64,000 nucleotides of DNA, from NCBI GenBank assembly GCA_011174825.1, contig DUEZ01000081.1, forward strand, positions 21,303 through 85,302, read 5' to 3'. Positions 62,201 through 64,000 of this stretch are shown here, one piece after another. The notes under the pieces were generated by a model. The model was given only the letters and a program-made list of their open reading frames with translations, was not told where the DNA came from and made no database searches. Origin of the DNA: Anaerolineae bacterium (lineage in GTDB: Bacteria > Chloroflexota > Anaerolineae > Anaerolineales > E44-bin32). The number at the start of each line of letters is the position of its first letter. The stretch's first letter is position 1. A program made the translations under genes and the position numbers.

Positions 62201-63848
62201 CCAATCGGGAGGTGGCCATGGTATTGGGATTGATCGCCACAGTGCGTTGTGGGGTGACATCTACATCGGGGATGAAATCGAGACCTACACGCTGACCAAC
62301 GGAGAAGATCACCGTGTCAGCCTCAATTATATGTTCTGAGTCAGGCTCAGTCTCGAGGGTCAAGCGTCCTTCATTATCGAACTCAAAATGAGTCACCTTG
62401 GCGCACTCGACACCTTTCACGCGTTGGTTTTCGTCATCGACGATGCGGAGGAATGTGCGATCTGTATGGATGATGACACCCTCAGCCGCGGCCTCCTCAG
62501 CTTCCCATGCGTGGCAGGGCATACAATCACGAGGTTCGAGGCAGGCCATGTGTACTTCTGCACCTAAGCGGACCGCCGTACGGGCACAATCAACGGCGAC
62601 ATTGCCACCACCAAGAACAAGAACGCGTTTACCGAATTCCACACCTTCAGGGGTGTCGACAGTGCCGTCTTCGTTGCGTTGATAACGACCCAGCCGCACA
62701 TCACGCAGAAAGTCTGTATTGATCAGCACGCCGTTGAGGTCGGCGCCCGGGATGGGCAGACGAATCCCTTTGTGGGCGCCGACCGCAACAAGAACGGCGT
62801 CAAAGCCCTCCTCGAAAAGTTGATCGAGGTCGTCAATCTTGGTGTTGAGCCGCAGATCGATGCCAAGTTCGATGATGTCCGCGATTTCGCGTTCGATGAT
62901 CTCTGCGTGTAGTCGGTATTCGGGCACACCGACGCGCAACATGCCACCTGCGACGGGAAGGGCTTCGAACACCGTCACGCCATAACCAAGCTTGACGAGG
63001 TCCTGCGCAGCAGTTAGTCCACATGGTCCGGCGCCAATAATGGCTACTTGTTGGGAGTGGATACGATCCGCAGGAATGACGGGCTCTCGGGGCTCTTGGT
63101 AGACTTTATCGGTGACAAAGCGTTTCAAGGCGCGAATGTTAACCGCTTCATCGATCAGGGCACGATTGCAGGCGTCTTCACAAAGGTGGTTACAAATGCG
63201 ACCACAGATCGCGGGGAAGGGATTGTCCTCTTTGATGACGCGCAAGGCGTCTTGGTACCGGCCCTCGCTTATGAGGGCGATGTAGCCTTGTGCTCGTTGA
63301 CCAGATGGGCATGCGTCGCGGCATGGCGCGATGCCAAGCTTCTCGATCGCATAGGCGTTAGGTACGCCTTGGGGGTAAAGTTTGTAAACCGCTCGGCGCT
63401 GGCCGAGGGCCTCATCAAAGCTGTCCGGCCGGATCACCGGGCATACGTCAACGCAATCATTGCAGCCAACGCACTTGGTGATATCGATATAGCGGGGCTT
63501 GTGGCGCAAGCTGACGGTGAAATCACCAGGCTGGCCCTCAACTGCCATCACCTCGGTGTCGACCATCAGATTAATATTGAGATGGTGACCGGTGTCCACC
63601 AATTTCGGGCTGATGGTGCACATGGCACAGTCGTTGGTGGGGAAGGTTTTATCCAACTGCGCCATGTGTCCACCGATGGCGGATTGGTTCTCAACCAGAT
63701 AGACACGATAGCCTTGATCTGCTAAATCAAGGCTGGCCTGCATCCCGGCAATACCGCCACCGACGACCATAACCGCTCCGACAGGAGCGGTTATATTGGC
63801 TTTGGGGGCCCGGTCGAGGGTGTCTGCCCGCGCACCATGTTCTGACAA
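59214..63848 (-). CDS. Giant HdrA(2): HdrA with inserted GltD/NfnB-like module
   Basis: The 1544-residue protein is a full-length paralogue of HdrA(1) with the same domain order: VMVVGGGIAGMQASLDLA (~27), CVGCNDCVDVCP, GltD-like CRDACPSGQRAQGYI and CGRICNHLCEDAC, FAD site VAIIGAGPCGLTAAQDL, NAD(P) site VLVLGGGNVAVDCART, CLGCAICSECLSCQYVC, FLQCVGSRD, GVFICHCGSNIGG, NIRNQCSWVHS, ALVVGGGVAGMMSALSLA, and ferredoxin motifs CVGCLTCVRVCP and CHGCGTCAAECP. The NAD(P) loop is closer to the GltD consensus than in HdrA(1), so cofactor choice may differ. Start TTG 63848 has GGGAGGGG about 6 nt upstream. It is the first gene of the operon and is followed directly by the Sec MvhD. An in-frame palindromic repeat interrupts it at the same place as in HdrA(1). 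Confidence 0.93.
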   Translation of the reverse strand: MSEHGARADTLDRAPKANITAPVGAVMVVGGGIAGMQASLDLADQGYRVYLVENQSAIGGHMAQLDKTFPTNDCAMCTISPKLVDTGHHLNINLMVDTEVMAVEGQPGDFTVSLRHKPRYIDITKCVGCNDCVDVCPVIRPDSFDEALGQRRAVYKLYPQGVPNAYAIEKLGIAPCRDACPSGQRAQGYIALISEGRYQDALRVIKEDNPFPAICGRICNHLCEDACNRALIDEAVNIRALKRFVTDKVYQEPREPVIPADRIHSQQVAIIGAGPCGLTAAQDLVKLGYGVTVFEALPVAGGMLRVGVPEYRLHAEIIEREIADIIELGIDLRLNTKIDDLDQLFEEGFDAVLVAVGAHKGIRLPIPGADLNGVLINTDFLRDVRLGRYQRNEDGTVDTPEGVEFGKRVLVLGGGNVAVDCARTAVRLGAEVHMACLEPRDCMPCHAWEAEEAAAEGVIIHTDRTFLRIVDDENQRVKGVECAKVTHFEFDNEGRLTLETEPDSEHIIEADTVIFSVGQRVGLDFIPDVDVTPQRTVAINPNTMATSRLGVFAAGDSVTGTAFAIEAVDAGHKAAESIHRYLQGEELEPLQKPELPVVKFSHDELQERVMRGEIRPQDRIPMPELPIEERLSSFEEIELGYTDELAQAEAARCLGCAICSECLSCQYVCGRDAVDHNMVEQIEQVQVGAVILAPGYQIYQAELSQEYGLGRYPNVITALQLERLLSASGPTAGHVQRPSDDEPAKKIAFLQCVGSRDQSHDYCSAVCCMYATKEAVMIKEHDPEAQAHVFMIDMRAFSKGYQSYYQRAQDQYGIEYTRCRISELQENPETKNLILRYARDQGLGIGDQEGNGSPIPDPQSLFVEEEFDLVVLSVGMEISQSVKDLGRKLGIELDDYGFCHTTSFNPLETSRPGIYAVGPFREPKDIPESVIDASGAAAHAAGLLANSRHTLTRRREYPPERDVLGEEPRIGVFICHCGSNIGGFLDVPGVAEYAKTLPGVIHAEDNLYTCSQDTVVHITETVEELGLNRVVVSSCTPHTHAPLFQDSIRAAGLNPALFEMANIRNQCSWVHSHDRQAATVKAKELTRMAIARASTLQPLVTTEVEIEHSALVVGGGVAGMMSALSLAQGGFDVHLVERQDALGGNLRQIYTTITGDDPQSLLQDLIGRVEGDPRIHVYRGHQVVKTDGFMGKFTTWLQNGSEDQTKVNHGVTILATGGREYRGQEYQYGSNPRIVTGLEFEGLLAMAGGHSQNGRVETAWEALGKQLPNDVAMILCVGPADRFCARICCTTAIKNALTLKRMNPDARVTILYKDIRTYGFKERLYTEARRAGVLFVRYDDDSKPEVHLQDGALQIRVRDHTLGEEIVLRPDLLMLSNPVIPAEGADELASRFKCSLDANGFFLEAHIKLRPVDFSSDGYFMAGMAHYPKFLDETIVQAQAAASRAARILSQPTLTSGGVIAQVDPEKCVGCLTCVRVCPFDVPQIFEDRLGIGEILGAAYIEPTICHGCGTCAAECPAKAITVAHQKDDQIMVKLDALMKEDWN
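61267..61334. repeat. In-frame palindromic repeat inside HdrA(2)
   Basis: AGGGATTGGGGATCAGGGAT on the left and its near complement ATCCCCAATCCCTGATCCCT on the right encode the GLGIGDQEGNGSPIPDPQS stretch in frame. It is located at the position homologous to 54252-54319. Confidence 0.85.
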
Positions 63849-64000
63849 GGTACGCCCCTCCCGTGGCTTGAGAGCCCCCGGCAGACGAATCGCCTGCTTC
63901 TCAAGCGCTCGAAATGATCTGTTTTATGATAGGACCACGCCTGTACATGCTCCAGTGAGAGATGTCACTCATAGAATGGATAAACTTCGTCCGATTTTTA

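Noticed and set aside
1..64000. tRNA or rRNA genes
   Set aside because: No T-arm consensus with a matching cloverleaf or conserved rRNA stretch was found on either strand by eye.

Overview
The window looks like a chromosomal segment of an anaerobic, autotrophy-capable bacterium of the Chloroflexota (Anaerolineae-like). Reasons: Thr/Pro-rich tails (TPTxTxT type) on a RodZ-like protein and on two lipoproteins, the mix of Wood-Ljungdahl accessory genes (metF, metV, hdr, cooC) with a type II fatty-acid synthesis cluster, an SPFH/NfeD pair, and many dispersed palindromic repeats. The phylum call is an inference; there is no rRNA or tRNA here to confirm it.

Layout. 1-5.9 kb (+): tail of nfeD, an SPFH protein, a GNAT acetyltransferase, rplI with its own promoter and terminator, a RodZ-like protein, rimO and a LysE-type exporter. 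6.1-13.6 kb (-): fatty-acid and acyl-CoA carboxylase genes (fabF, fabH, carboxyltransferase, biotin carboxylase, biotin carrier, MaoC, fabI); the biotin carboxylase lacks key ATP/metal residues. 14.2-20.3 kb (-): an ABC-2 exporter, a tandem-repeat protein, small membrane proteins and a GT117-like glycosyltransferase. 20.7-28.4 kb (+): moaA, a SWIM protein, a flippase-like protein with a FAD oxidoreductase, an M29 aminopeptidase and a pentaheme c-type lipoprotein. 28.6-36.2 kb (+): hypF, hypC, hypD, hypE (split by a REP-associated transposase flanked by identical 73-bp repeats), an AmrS-like radical SAM enzyme and a YggS protein. 36.6-38.4 kb (+): CooT-like nickel protein, a small protein, a selenocysteine-containing C_GCAxxG_C_C protein and a metallo-beta-lactamase-fold lipoprotein. 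38.7-47.4 kb: a fused xanthine-dehydrogenase-type molybdoenzyme with a reduced FAD subunit, a lipoprotein, TSUP and Usp proteins, and an aldehyde:ferredoxin oxidoreductase. 47.6-63.8 kb (-): cooC and one long overlapping operon encoding HdrA(2), MvhD(Sec), a sensor kinase, a double-receiver protein, HdrA(1), MvhD(Cys), MetV, MetF and a fused HdrC-HdrB.

The most interesting system is this last operon. It appears to encode a flavin-based electron-bifurcating or confurcating complex around methylene-tetrahydrofolate reductase (MetFV-HdrCB-MvhD-HdrA). Each of the two ~1.5-kilo-residue HdrA proteins carries an inserted GltD/NfnB-like FAD/NAD(P)H module. One of the two MvhD subunits has UGA exactly where its paralogue has Cys, followed by a perfect SECIS-like hairpin. 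A two-component pair with no visible DNA-binding output lies between the duplicated HdrA-MvhD units. A second UGA-containing gene, also with a hairpin just downstream, lies at 36988-37416, so the organism very probably decodes UGA as selenocysteine. CooT, CooC, the Hyp proteins and the molybdo/tungsto-enzymes fit a nickel-, selenium- and Mo/W-dependent CO2/CO/H2 metabolism. The CODH/ACS, hydrogenase and formate dehydrogenase structural genes, and selA-D, are not in the window.
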